The translations under genes and the position numbers were made by a program. Shown here in pieces: positions 23,675 to 36,395 of a stretch of DNA of 64,000 nucleotides. The stretch spans positions 9,480,001-9,544,000 of the forward strand of contig NC_092563.1 in the NCBI RefSeq assembly GCF_037975245.1. Direction: 5' to 3'. This DNA comes from Apostichopus japonicus. Taxonomy: Eukaryota > Echinodermata > Holothuroidea > Aspidochirotida > Stichopodidae. Numbering within the stretch: the first letter of the stretch is position 1; the number at the start of each line of letters is the position of its first letter. The notes beneath the pieces are model-generated. The model saw only the letters and a list, made by a program, of their open reading frames with translations. It had not been told where the DNA came from and did no database searches.

Positions 23675-25044
23675 GTGAATATTTAATACTTCCATCAATG
23701 TAATCATTGAAAAGTATCCACAGTATAACAATTCTTCAACTATTTATAAGTAACTTAAGCATCTTTCAGATATGATTTAGACAAAATAGTAGCTTCATAA
23801 TAGGTTACCAAGGAACAACTAAGCTGTCATCAGGAAGTTGATTACCTGGGTCCATAAGTAGGGTACAATATGGACTGATTATTTAGTAGTAGCCATACAG
23901 TATTTAGTGTTGCTATGTTTAAAATTTCTGTTTTTCAGTTTTAATTGTGCTGTTCATTTCATGCATTTGCTTTCTTATTAACAATATCCTTCGGCATTCA
24001 ATATTTTGATTAAAGGTAGAGGGGTGATAACCACCACATCATTTGCAAAGGGGCAGTTGCAATACAGTGGAAAACTTTCATTTGTTCCATCTTGCTTTAG
24101 TGTTTGGTTCCCTTGCTGCTTCAATTTCAATCAAGTGCAGTTACTCAGTTGCCTTTTTACATTCAATTGTGTTACTCCTTTACTATGTTACAGATATGAG
24201 GCTATTAAGAAATGCCACTTCTTAGAAAAGAGAATTTTACATTGAGGGAAAATGTTGTATGCAGAGCAAAACTACCACTTATGTAATATCTGAAGCTTAA
24301 ATCTAACTTCGATCCCCAGCATTTGTCATTTTGTTAGAAATAGCACCTTTTTTTTATGACTTACATTTTTTTGTAATGAGAACAGTACAAGTCTAAGGAT
24401 AAAGAAAGTAACCCTCTGGAAGACCACAAATGCCATATATTTAATCAGATTTTTTTATTGTGTTATCGAAGAGCATTTAACTATTTCATTTCATTTATTT
24501 GTTTCTCCTCAATGTACATGTTTAACAGTAAAGAATTACTAACATAAATGAGGGAGTGGCAAAGAAAACCTTGCAAAGCTTAACAAGTAGGGCCACTCAC
24601 CATGCAAAGGAAAATATATCAAAACAATACAAAAACCAACCGCCCCCTCCCCCTGCCAATTATTATTTGTTACTTTTTTATTGTTACTTTTTCTCTTTTT
24701 TTTCTTCTGATATAGGGACCAAACATCCACTTGTCAGTGATGAACGTTTGACTATAAGGAAGAAATTCAAGGAGTCACCCCTCACCAAAACAGCCAATAA
24801 GTTCAAAACAGCAGTGCCCTCTAGACCCAAAAAAGTACCTTGGTCAGAAGAAGAACAGGCTGCAGTTAAGCGTCACCTGGGTAACTTCATAGCTATGCAA
24901 AAGCTGCCAGGAAGGGAAGCTATTCAGGCGACCTTGAAGAAAGAGAGGTGTCTTCAGAAAAGAAATTGGAGAAACGTTAAGGACTTTGTACGAAACAGCA
25001 TAACTTCAAGAGCTAGAAAGTCAGGAAGAGGTCTCTGTCACTGA
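23558..25044 (+). CDS. Small basic protein with C-terminal SANT/Myb-like helical module (two exons)
   Basis: Exons 23558-23674 and 24716-25044 join in matching phase 1 across a GT-AG intron (AAAG|GTGAAT ... TATAG|GGACC), creating a Gly codon. From the ATG at 23563 the product is 146 residues; the first exon opens with an acceptor-like TTTCAG, so this Met may be internal to a longer protein. The N-terminus is Arg-rich (MMRTRTRR). Residues about 85-140 (VPWSEEEQAAVKRHLGNF through NWRNVKDFVRNSI) resemble a helical module, with an early W-S/T-EEE motif and a later NW..VK.FV motif, that often closes metazoan zinc-finger or transposon-derived proteins. A DNA-binding or chromatin role is inference. 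AATAAA lies 62 bp past the stop. Confidence 0.6.
24716..25044 (+). CDS. Small gene, terminal exon b
   Basis: A long pyrimidine tract (about 24674-24707) and TATAG precede the exon. It enters in phase 1 and ends at TGA 25042-25044. It carries the tryptophan-containing helical module and a basic C-terminus (SRARKSGR). The same frame is open into the intron up to 24556, but that part is low-complexity (poly-Pro, Tyr/Phe runs), which supports the splice site. Confidence 0.65.
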
Positions 25045-25105
25045 TTTCATAGTGAAACTGTAACTTACAGCTTAATCAGTGAGAATGTAAAATGGTAACA
25101 TTTTT

Positions 25106-25111
25106 AATAAA
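25106..25111 (+). terminator. Polyadenylation signal of the small gene
   Basis: A canonical AATAAA lies 62 bp after the stop codon at 25044. It is the first such hexamer downstream. Confidence 0.55.
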
Positions 25112-28105
25112 AGGCATACGTTAGGGACAGTCTTATAGGCTTTTGAGAGGTTGAGACTTCAAATGAAAAGTGGGCCAATCAGAGGAATGAGTACACGGGT
25201 GATCACACATTGACAATGGGGAGCACTGTTATAAGTATCCCCATTGGGTGCTAGGGTTCATAGACATGTGTATGACTTTTGCTAATACATACATTTGTGT
25301 AGCTAATTAAAACACGATCAAGAGAAATCAGTTTTGAACACATTGTTAAGGTTGATGACATGATGCTGCTGTAGTGATGTTTGAAATACAATGTAAACAG
25401 AAGGTGTGAATATGAGTTAGACAAGTTCTGTTCATTGAAATTGGGGAGCACTGTTATATTCTGGTCCTACATGTCTGCAGTTGTATGCCAACAAGTATGA
25501 AACATTTGCATGGTGTCCCGTGAATGTTGATGTACTTAAGGACCTTAAGTACAGAACAAGATGTTCAGAGCTGCTGGAGTTTACAAGAGAGCTGCTGTGA
25601 CTATCATGCCAGGGATAAAGCTTAGATAAAACCTATTTTTTTTTACTGTAGCTTTGCCACCAGTTGGATGGTTACCTTGTATTATTCTCTACTGGAAGCC
25701 ATGTCACTTTTCCTTTGTGTTCCAGCAAGAGGTGGGGGGGGGGATTAGAGGAGCACGGAGAATTAGAGTGAATCATGTGGACAGTTTGCAACTTTTGACT
25801 AAACTGATGTTAGTACTACCCTTGGTGTGAATGTACCAGAGGTGTACAGCACGCTAGGTCACCGCACACTGGAAATGGGGAGCACTGTTAATATCCCCAG
25901 TTGCATTCCAGGGTGCTTTAAATTATTTGTGTGTGTTCCTAATGTGACTAACTACTTTTGAGTATAGTTTACACACATACTAGAATGTCCAGTTTAGGTC
26001 ACTTCACCACCTTTGGGAGCTTAAATGACAGGAAGACATCTAATGTCATCCCTAGCCTATTGTTGGTGAAGTGGTGGTGGAATCAGTGTAATCTGATTAA
26101 AACATACTTTGTGACAACAAATTGTTCAAGGAGGATTGTTGCTTTTTACCATTTAAGTAGTTAACAAATTATGCAAGTTCAGTTGAATTCACACTGAGTA
26201 CAACTACCTGGCCTTTAATTACAGAGAGAAAAGGTCATGCATATACTGATAACAGTATTATTACTTTTTGCCCTTAAATTTTGTCTTTCACTCTTTTTCA
26301 TTGTTTGTAATTTTAACTGTTAGCTTTGTAAGCTTTTTTCCTCATTCAACCTTCTGATTACATGTAACAGGACTTCATGATTGTTTGAGTGAGGTGAGTG
26401 TGGTGGTGATAAAGGTAGTTTTGTGTTAGCTATTCATGCATGTTCTCTCGAAGGAATCGAAGGAATCGAGAATAAACCTCAAAATCACTCAGCACGTAAC
26501 ACCAAATATAACTGCCAGGACCAAAAATATGATGAAGAAATCTCATGTACTGCTTTATTTCATCATTGTTATTTTAGAGATGACTTAATTTGTTGGTTTA
26601 AGTTAGAAAGTATAAATTATGTTTTCTGTTGGATTTTTAAAGACCTACATTTATATGCTCATAACAAATGTTTGATTATTGTTGCAGAATGACACAGTTT
26701 TTGAGTTTGTGTAAGTGTAGTTTCAATAATTAAGCAAAGTCAAAGAAAAAAAACTATGGTTTCTGAATGTGCTTGTTCCTCATCAACTTTATGTCTTTAA
26801 TGGTTTAAGTAACTGTCTGAAGGAAAGTTGTTATTCTGAAAGCAATTAAGCATGAACATTTTTTAACAGTGTTTTACAGTGTAATAGTTGGATTTTACTT
26901 GCTGCAACACAGGTACATTTGTTGCAAAAGGTCAGTTTTACTGGCCCACAAAAGAAGCATAACCATACATTAAAAAGAGTCAATGTGTTGAACCAAAGTA
27001 GTTAAGGTAGCCTGATATTTAGGTCGAACATAATACATGTTTATCATTGATTGGTATAGAGCATGTTAAATTAGTGATTTATTCAGCTGGCAAGACCTTG
27101 TAAATATGATTGTGGTGCTAATCCATCAGATTTTGGTTTTCAATTTATCATTGTTAAGAGCATCCTCAGCATTTCCATGCATATTCTGTCATAGCTTCTA
27201 TGAATTGTGTTTTCTTTGAGTTTTCAACAACTATTCTGTGACACTGGTGGGGTGCACACAACCATTATCTATCTTCTCTTAAATGTGTTTTATCTTTGTT
27301 GAGTTTAAAATAAATACATGTTTGCTTGTTGTAGAATGAAGAAAACTTCTTTCCATAGTTGTTTTTATTCCATTGGGTAAATCCCTATTTAGTGTTGCAT
27401 GCTACATTGAGGGCTGATACAGCTTACCTTTTAAATGTTCATTGGGAGCATGCACAGTTCATTATCCCACAATATGACTATTCATGTAAGATGTTGAGCA
27501 AGTCTCAATGAGAGATAACAGGCCAGGTCTAGATAAACTGATGGTAGCAGTATGTACCAAACATGTGACAATGAAAGATACATATAGGCACGTTGGGGAC
27601 CACTCCAAAGGAGAACCTCTTCATTGTCCCTTCTTGGATGTCAAGCAGTATATGTAAACATGAGGTTGCCATGCAGACATATTAATGGCTTACAAAACCC
27701 AACATTGTCATGTAAATTCATGACATGGACAACCATGCAATGACAGCCCTCACATTTATTTCTAAAACTTGTGATAAGAGATATAGGTCAGAGGGAACAA
27801 TGAAACAATAGGATGTCCTCGATTTGAATGTAACAGGTACCTTTCCTACACTAAAATGACTGTAACATACAAAATGGGGACAAGCCCCGATCTCATGTTA
27901 AGGGCACTATACTATGTGTGTCCACACTTGGGTGGTAAGGGACCCTTCATGGAAGGAAGCATAATTTGAACTGATTCAATAGCCACCTTGAAGAGTCAGA
28001 GGGTAATGACGCCAGTGCAGCTAATATTTAAGCCATATGACCCTTAGAACAAATATCCCCGATTATCCCCTTTAAAACCTACTGCCCCGTTTGGAGCCCT
28101 AAACA
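25112..28105. other. Downstream non-coding part of the repeat-bounded block
   Basis: Apart from the hairpin repeats no feature was recognised. A G-tract lies at about 25733-25743. The 90-codon frame at 26423-26692 shows no domain. Confidence 0.4.
25214..25915. repeat. Repeated GGGGAGCACTGTT hairpin motifs
   Basis: TGGGGAGCACTGTTA occurs three times (about 25217, 25441 and 25876). In the first the arms are perfect: CAATGGGGA and TCCCCATTG around a 15-base loop (25214-25246). In the third, GGGGA and TATCCCC again pair (25877-25898) inside a longer imperfect stem. These look like short dispersed repeats confined to the 21.8-28.1 kb block. Confidence 0.55.
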
Positions 28106-28665
28106 GGTATGTGTGTGTGTGTGTGTGTGAGTATGTTCGTATCGTTGCCATGTTTGTATAAATTGTAACTTGCCGAATTTATCAAATATTTTGAATCTTA
28201 ATTAAATTGACGAATGAAGCATTTAACAAGGTATACAAACCAGAAATAAAAATAAATATCATGTGATATGAAAAATAAAGTATAACAGCCAGTACTAGGA
28301 GAAACAGAACAGGGGATATACATTGCGGAATGTTAAGGTAATGAGAGGAAAACAGAAACAAGGGCAGTACAATATGTGACAAGGTATTTCATTTTAAAAT
28401 GGTCTGATCTTTTTCACCCCCTTATTTATGTATGTATGTATGGGTGAGTATAAGTGCGTGTCTTTGCCTTGTTGTTTAAGTTTAATTTTTCAAATTTTTC
28501 AAAAATTTACCAAATTAATTGTTTTGAATCTCAATTAATTTAGTTTGACGTATTAAGCATTTACCAAGGTAAAACCAGGGATAAAACTAAATATCATAGG
28601 ATATTAATGACATTTAACAACCAGTACTACGAGAAACAGGATATACATACATTGTGCTTCAGTTT
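28105..28665. repeat. Imperfect tandem pair with TG-rich starts; right direct repeat
   Basis: Unit 1 (about 28105-28430) starts with (TG)n and continues CGTATCGTTGCCATG ... AGCATTTAACAAGGTA ... CCAGTACTAGGAGAAACAG. Unit 2 (about 28431-28665) starts with a TATG-rich run and follows the same order of landmarks (CGTGTCTTTGCC, AGCATTTACCAAGGTA, CCAGTACTACGAGAAACAG). The end of unit 1 (28321-28430) is also the right partner of the direct repeat at 21665-21790. The family is unknown. Confidence 0.6.
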
Positions 28666-31600
28666 TCAACATGTCAACTTGGTAAAGCGTCTCCTCGTTT
28701 ATATTTTCGCTATATGTAAGTTGTCAACAAACCGAATGTGGTAATAAAATGGTTGAGCTGACGGCGGCGAAGACAATTTCAAATGAAAAAGTGTTTCCTA
28801 GAGTTATGACTTTGTTCCATCACGTAGTCGCACTCAGTAATATAGCTTAAATTTGGTTTCAGTGAAAAAAAGTTGAGATAATCTCCATTTTTAATCTCGA
28901 TCGATGAAATCAATATATTTCGAGATCAAAGTCGTAATCAACCTTAAACCAAAAGCAAAGGTATCAAGAGTAATGGTGTAGATTTTATTCCTTCATTTAG
29001 TACCTTCTAAATGGAAGTTGTTTGAAACTTAACCAATTTTTTTTACGAAGATGGCAAGATTATTGTGGAAGATATTGACATTAACAATTAAAAAATGTAG
29101 CCAACTATAGTGATGGGATATGGACGTATATATCTACCTGTGAAAAAATATCGCCCAAATATGATGATAGCTTAGCGTGATTTTTTTTAATGATTTGCAG
29201 GAACCCTTAAAACAATACTTTAGATGACAGGAAAGATTTAATCAATGTAATTATACAAATCTCAACGTATTATAAAATCAATACAATTACTTTTAACACA
29301 AAATTATTTAAATTGGTCCCCCCCCCCTACCAAAAAAAAAAGCGCCTGGTTAATAGACTAACCATTTTGTGCGAAATGTTACATTTGTTTCTGCGAATTG
29401 CTTTATCTCAAATTGTCGAGAAATGCGTTGCTCTCCACAATGACTAATACCGAGAAATCCCACACTTTCATAACAAGGTAGCTAACCTAGTTTGAACTGA
29501 CGACAGATCTTATGGGCTGAAACCGTTATTTTCATTAACTGTCGAACCTAATTTGGTACCATTAAATGAAAATAAAAATCGTAAGCCTCGTAAATCAACA
29601 TCGATAAGAAGCAATTTTGTCGAAACTGACGGACTTGTAACATGGAAACTAATTGTTTTAATTAAGTTGAGAGCTTAAGGAGCTTTTTAAGCTTTTGTGA
29701 TCTTTGGAAGACCAATATTTCATGTGCTAGAGTCGCTCCTGATACTTTTGGCAGCTATAGAAGACGACTCACTATAGTCAATGTATGGAAAAGTCGAGAA
29801 ACATCCCGACTTCCTTATAATCCTGATTACTCGATTTAAACTTTCATGTGAACTGTTCTCTGTTCGAATTCATCTCTCCTTGGTTGCCTCTGTAAAAGTA
29901 TGTGAACATATAAACGGTCGCTTGTTTTATTTATTTTGTTAATTCATTAATGTTATTTATTTTAGTTACAGTGTTTTTATCATTGATTCCTTCATCACGT
30001 TTGATATTAACTGTAAGATATATCGCGTTGTCATGGCTGGCTACCTGCCTTTTTCAGTTGTTATAGTTCTTACTGATGGCATTGAATAAAATAGATCTTT
30101 GCGAGTCACCAACGTGAATGAACTTGATGATATTAACATTCAAACAGCAGATGAATCCATCTGATGGGTAATGATGGGTAGAGAGTTAATTTAGCTGGGT
30201 TTTACAAATAATAAAGGCTATACGTAAAAGCAAACCGCTTGGGACATCATCCACTGTTCTAGAAAGATGCGTACCGGTAGTAGATGGATGACACTTTTTC
30301 TTCTTTCTCAATGTTTAGTATGAAACATAACAAAACATATTTTTTTTGTCTCAGATGATGGAAGGTGACACAATGATGTTGACAGGAATGTGGAAGCATA
30401 TACAATATCTGTATAAATTAGATTTGAATGGTCATATTGTCTGACCAAAATAAACCATTTATAATTTGTTAGTGAGTGTTGAACGTTTGTGTTGGTCTGG
30501 ATTAAAAATCTATATCTTCAAAAAATAATCGTCCTGTAAATTAACATAATGCGAAAAAAGGCAATATTTACTGGCTGCTGTAAAACAACCTTAGTGTAAG
30601 TCTCATTTGTATTCGGTTCTACAGACATTTTACTAGCTATCGATGATCGAGAATGGATAGCAGGTGTCTTTAAGGCATCCAGCCAATCACCTTTAAGCAA
30701 CTCTCTATTGCTGTTGCAGTCATGCATTGAAGCACAAAATTAACAATATCTTATCGCAGATTTGTAAACCGATGTTTATATTTCGTTGGCAAGTGTTTGA
30801 CATACACGCCAGAGGGTATATGACTTGAACTCTGAACAAACGTATACATACTCTTAGATGCAGCAAGATGTAATAACCAACAGAATTTGGACAAAACTAA
30901 CCCTTTTCTGCGTCAAAAATTCAGTTGATTCTAAGTTAAAGCAACGAGAGAAAGAGATTTCATTTGACACACGACGGTGTTTATAAGTGTCGACATATGT
31001 TTACATCTTACAGCAATGTGTTTAGTTATTTGATAAGTTCATGGTATCGTTCATAATCTACCAAATACAACTTTGATTAATAGGTGTAAGGCGGCATAAC
31101 CAAAGCATTTACGATATGCATTCATCTTTATATGCAGTTAAAGGCAATTCGTATATAACCTACTAAAAGCAACGATAACCAAGTTATACCAACAGTTACA
31201 AGAAATGTGAAAAATATCGATATAACCCCAAGTTTTTTTTTTTTTTACAACCTGCGAGGAAATGGCAGTTTTTTAAGTTTCTTTAAAATGTAATATCTTA
31301 TGCTATAAATCCCATCCAAGATGTTAACATTTTAAGATTGTTTCACATTTTTTTTTTATCACATGCAAAATGCATGTCGGGAAATAATGCAACATTTTAC
31401 ATTCATTACTTGAATTCAAAAGCTTTGATTAGTAAAGCTTTTGAACTATATATTCAATTAAGAAGGCACCTATACAGGACCCGACTGGCTAAATATATAG
31501 ATCTAATTTATTTCATAAAAAGTTATTACAACAAATGTGTGTTATCATGAGATTGAACGTAATAATTATGAGAAAAATCATTGTTTACCCTCTCTTCCGC

Positions 31601-33540
31601 GGTATCGTCAATGGTTTTTAGAGGTCAGTAATACACAGTCTGCTAAATTCGGTTTATGAACGTTAACTCAGTAAATGTAATTCTCTTGAGTATTATTAAA
31701 TTCCGTAGATATAGAATTATTATGTGATAAAAGAATGTTGTACGTTTAAGTTTAACTTTAGCTACCAGCTTTGTTATAAACTTTGGCTACGTTTAACACT
31801 TGTTCATTAGTGTTTTCAAATATTATCAAACCTAAACATAACAACCTCTATACGAATTTCTTCTACATTTTTCTTCGTCTTTTTTCGGTGGGTGGGGTAG
31901 GGGGGGGATGCACAAATGAATGTTAACGAGCAATTGATGAAGGAGTTAAGTCGAATTGAAGATTCTAAAGATTAAGAATAGATGGAAGACATGTAAACGA
32001 CATATGATAAACTATAATTATTTGTGCAACTCTGATTAAAGTCGACCGATTTATAATGCCCGCTCTTGTAATTGACATCAACCCTCACGCAATAATCTAA
32101 GTTTCCTGTTGCAGTACACTATCTGCCTTAACTTGTCCTTTTCACAATTCTGCTCCCTTTGAAGCGTGACCTCGTGAGGTACATGCCAACAAATGTCTGG
32201 CAAATGTATCTTGGAAAAAAATCCAATTTCGTAGGAAATGAATCTAAAAGTCAATTTCACTCATAAGTGATATGTTTTGTAACTTCTCCTTATTCCTTTA
32301 TAGTCTTTTGTAGACTTTGCATCAACGTTATGATTTATAACAACAATGTTTCCCTTGGTTAAATGTAATCGTTCTTTATTTATGCTTATTGCCTAATAAA
32401 TATGAATTCGATATAAATATTTATTAGATAAATTGGGTTACTTAAACACGGAGTACACGTGTCTGTAACACTATTTCAGCTCAGAAAATACCAAACTCTT
32501 TTCTTTTTCTTTTTTTCACCCATATTGGTGAGCTGAAAGGGTACATAAACCCAACCATCATGTTTAGCTTATAAGACAGAGATCTTATCACGGGGCGTGA
32601 AGACGCGGTTGGGGTGACAATGTGGTCTACAGCCAGGGGACGGGCCGAGGGGCCCCCCAGCATTTACTAAAATTATTACACCTATATTAGTATACGTGTG
32701 CATCGGACAGATCGACAGTATGCATTGAAAAATGGGCAGATGCACGTTTCGGAGCCTTGGTAAATATTGGGGGGGGGGGCTTATCATGCATTTGCCCCCT
32801 CAACTTTTTCATTGGGGGGGCTGAGCCCCCCCCCCCCCAAGCCACCCCCGGTTCCGCCGCCACTGTTTCATGGTGCCATTGGGTTGTGAAACCTATTACT
32901 AAAATTCCAATGAAAATTGGAAGCGATGTTGACACATTCACCACTGCCTCCGTTGGCTATTTTTAAGAGCTTTGATATTTTAGATTCAGCAATTATAACA
33001 GCCGTCTCCAATACAAAATATAAATATTGTAATAAGTTAAGGAAAACATCCGAAAATTTAACCATATATGGTTCGGTGATGTCATATTTAAGACTTAAGG
33101 AAGTCTTAGGCCTCATGCGTGAAAGACTATTCAGTGTCCTAGATTAAGTTTCTTAGATTAAGGGAGAGATTGATTTCGACTGATGCTCACAAAAGCTAGA
33201 ACTAAGACTCATGATGCATACTCAATATATAGGTTTATTCTTCATGTCCACAAAGCAAAATAAGTCCATTCCGTCGACCGTGTTTAGTAAAGAACAACCG
33301 AACAGGTTCCAAGTATTATTTTACTTTTTATTTTTTTTATGAGTTCTCAACTCGTTTATTATCCGTTTGTTCAGTTTATACAACAATTTTTTACATATCT
33401 TTTAATGTAAAATAATGAACATAATATTTCTCTCTTTTTGCTTCTGTCAATGTCGCATAATAATACAAACATATGTGACAAACATAGTAGTCTTTTTTTC
33501 TTACTTCAACACAATACATATAATCTGTATATTAATGTAA
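28666..33540. other. Non-coding spacer
   Basis: AT-rich DNA with C-tracts near 29319-29327 and G-tracts near 31889-31908. No supported gene; the frames at 30518-30727 and 31338-31550 show nothing recognisable. It includes the G-rich repeat listed separately at 32640-32865. Confidence 0.4.
32640..32865 (-). repeat. G/C-tract repeat starting CAGTGGCGGCGGAACCGG
   Basis: On the - strand the sequence from 32865 begins CAGTGGCGGCGGAACCGGGG and runs into long G/C tracts that can fold on themselves (GGGGGGGCTGAGCCCCCCC near 32813-32832). Such starts occur in non-autonomous DNA elements of many marine invertebrates. The other end and a target duplication were not found, so the extent is approximate. 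Confidence 0.35.
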
Positions 33541-34055
33541 TGAACATAATTGAATGCAAAAGGAGAAGCAAATTAATTAAGCAGAAAGCGACTGTTCTTA
33601 AAAGTTATCGCATAGGCACTGAAAGAAAAATGCTTAGTGCTACCAACACTAGCGATGTTCGATTTGACTTGCAGGAGGAACTTAAACTTGTACAGAAACT
33701 CATGTAACTAGGAGGCTCAGAGATCAACCTTTCACTGAAGGTATAATATTTCAGATGCAAGATTAAGAAATTATATGGATACCGTTGAATTTATTTATAA
33801 CCAAAAAAGAGATCTTGCTTTGAAAAGACAAACTGTTCACCTAAAATATTTTGCTCTCTATCCAGAATAAAGCTGGAGGTTATCTCACAACCCCAGAACA
33901 GATGATCAATAGTCTATTTACATCTGTTACAAAAAGTGCATAGAGCAGTATCCTTAAATGTGTTTTTTGTCATAAATGATGATATATAGTCTAATTTCCG
34001 CAAAATTTAATTATTGTATGCATAATTGGAAAAAATAACTACACACAGTTTAGCT
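33540..34055 (-). pseudogene. LINE ORF2 C-terminal remnant (L1/Tx1-like)
   Basis: On the - strand, 33980-33780 reads KDTALCTFCNRCK, one stop, TIDHLFWGCEITSSF, then QDLFFGYK. This matches the post-RT cysteine region of L1/Tx1-type ORF2 proteins (C..C ... HLFW.C). It is followed by NFLILHLKYYTF, which resembles the usual N-x-hydrophobic-K-Y segment. In-frame stops and probable shifts show it is dead. Beyond about 33700 similarity is weak and the left boundary is a guess. Confidence 0.55.
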
Positions 34056-35073
34056 TTTTAAGAGGGCACGCAATTCCTTTAATTAGTCACAGTTTATTGA
34101 AGTGTGGTGATTCGTGCATGTTTCATCATCGAATACTAGATACTGGGCAAATGTATAAATCGTTACAACTATTTTTGTAATAAGAGAAATATAAGTACCA
34201 ATGGAGGTACGTTCTAAGATTTGTTTGTTTTGCAGATAGGGGGGGGGGGGGTGGTACATTGTGATCGGGTGTGACGGAGAGTCCTTTGAAGTCCTTTTAT
34301 CTTTTGTTAAACCACGAACATAAATATCTGGAAAATACGATTTATTAATGGATAACTGCAGACAATATGATGTTGTAAATTGTGGTAATCTATAACTTGC
34401 AGGTACCAAGATATATACCTAAATAGCTTTTTTTTCTCACATATCCACAATTTCTTTTAAGATAATGTGGTGATAACATCACCTTCTCCTCGCTTCATGA
34501 ATAAATGTCAATATTAATTACCAAGTTTCTCAAAACTCTACAGAAACATCGCTTTCGTCTTCGTATACAACATGAGGAAACCGAAGACAAATTATAATCC
34601 ATTGATAATGTGCTGTATACACCAAAATGTCCTTAAGTTACTCCTCATTACCCAACGTCGCATGTTTGTGTCACCTCATAATTAGGTTCAGCAATTTCTT
34701 TGAGTGTTTGAAAGTGTTATTTCGCTGAAAACTAATATTTAACGATGTTTTACTGAACGTTCACGTCTAACCTATTTCTCACAAAAGCTCAAATCTCAAA
34801 AGCTTGAGAAATTAAGGGAGACTTCATATCAAAATTACCTCTTTGACTTCTGTAACCACTTAAAAGTCGCAATTTCCACTTGTCCGAATGATGTTATAAC
34901 TTGCTCATTTAGGGACGAGTGCCTAACAGTCCTTAAGTCAAGTTAAGTGAGTTAACGGAGTACATATGCAATCAAATGATAACTATCAACAATTAACATG
35001 CAGATGTTTACTGACTTTAAATATACAGGGAACTTATGAACAACTCAATGTCATTAGCAGATCCATCTGAACC

Positions 35074-35105
<32 letters not shown>

Positions 35106-35730
35106 AACAAAAAACAAAAAACAAAAAAAGACTGGATAATTGCTAACACTAATTGTGAGCAATTTACATGTTGGGTCCTTTTTCCCCTCTCTTTTGGTTA
35201 AAGTTTTAATAACTACACCAATAGAAGTTGAAATGAATGTATCGAAGTTATTTTCATGATATACCCGGGGTAGCTTTATTTTAAGATTCACTAATTTGTC
35301 TGCAAACTTCCCTTTTTTTAGTCCATAAGGACATTTTAAGCTTTTTTTTTTTGTCCTGCCTTACGAGGCGATTTACGTATAGCGATTTACAGGGCCATTA
35401 GTTTTAATTGGGCATAATTGTGTAAGATATTATATGTAATATTCCTTAAGGAGATTGTTTCCGCAGGTATGTTTTACTTTGTGGTCTACATTATATATTT
35501 GCTAACCGTTAATAATAACGGATATTACGCAAATCAATGGGCATTAAATGTTGATACTACCCAAGGGACGCCATCAAACTATTATAACACGTTGGGAAAC
35601 AAAGGAACGCTTCACCTGTTTTAAGGATCCCCGTTAAACTATAATCACCCGCATTGTACGTTATAATGACTGTGATATAATTGTATGCTACATTAAATGG
35701 AAGATACTGCTCGTAAAGTACACACCACAT
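34056..35730. other. Non-coding spacer
   Basis: Contains a G-tract (34239-34252), a C-tract leading into A-rich AAAAACAAAAAAC repeats (35072-35127) and no supported coding frame. Confidence 0.4.
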
Positions 35731-35784
<54 letters not shown>

Positions 35785-35785
35785 T
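35731..35785. repeat. (TA)n microsatellite
   Basis: An uninterrupted TA tract followed by a TTATTA run to about 35810. Confidence 0.95.
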
Positions 35786-35935
35786 ACTATTATTATTATT
35801 ATTATATTATTAGAGAAACCAGAGAAATAAGATATGACTCATAATTGACAAATAATGAAATAAAGTTTTAGAAAATAAATTGGAATTTTCGGTCCCCCTG
35901 GAAACTTCGTCAGCAATACTTAGCAGTCGAATCAT

Positions 35936-35994
35936 TCTATATATAAATATAAATATAAATATAAATATATATATATATGAATATAAATATAAAT

Positions 35995-36025
<31 letters not shown>

Positions 36026-36395
36026 AATGAAAATCGTAATGAGTTGGAAAATCAAGAACAGTGAAAAAACTCTAAAAGTCTGTTCTAAGTATCTCTTGCG
36101 AGATCCGGCTTTAGGAATCACAAATGATTTCGAGTAAGTTAGCATGTTTGATGTCTAGAGTGGGGCAAAATATGTCACCAAAAAGAGAACTAGTATTGTT
36201 CGATACAGGTGACAAACGCCTACAGTGGAATTGCGACCTTCCTTACCGGTTTCGAACCTCTGGACATACAATCAGCGTCCATTGCCTAATGGTTAAGGTG
36301 TCCGCGGAAGGCCCGGGTCCGAATCCCGGTGGAGGCTGGAAGTTTTTTCACTGTTCTTGATTTTCCAACTCATTACGATTTTCATTTATATATAT
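35936..36395. mobile_element. Foldback with 54-bp perfect arms around a tRNA-like sequence
   Basis: The arm at about 36020-36073 (AAATGAAAATCGTAATGAGT, then TGGAAAATCAAGAACAGTG) is the exact reverse complement of about 36343-36396. Arms this perfect suggest a recent origin. AT-repeat sequence lies on both outer sides (ATAAATATA runs from 35936, and (TA)n from 36431). The 270-bp loop contains a tRNA-like sequence on the + strand (36274-36337). Confidence 0.7.
36274..36337 (+). other. tRNA-like sequence lacking a normal anticodon arm
   Basis: Acceptor strands AGCGTCC and GGAGGCT pair in six of seven positions. The D-arm CCT/AGG with A-box TTGCCTAATGGTTAAGG and a perfect T-arm (CCCGG, GTCCGAAT, CCCGG) follow. 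Between the D- and T-arms only about 12 bases remain, too short for an anticodon arm, so it cannot be an ordinary tRNA. The opposite strand just upstream carries another B-box-like word (GGTTCGAAACC, 36247-36257). A SINE head or tRNA pseudogene is the best reading. Confidence 0.5.

Noticed and set aside
24556-24715. Coding extension of exon b into the upstream sequence
   Set aside because: The frame is open but encodes poly-Pro and Tyr/Phe runs over a polypyrimidine tract; splicing at 24716 fits exon a in phase.
36274-36337. Functional tRNA gene
   Set aside because: There is no room for an anticodon arm between the D- and T-arms.
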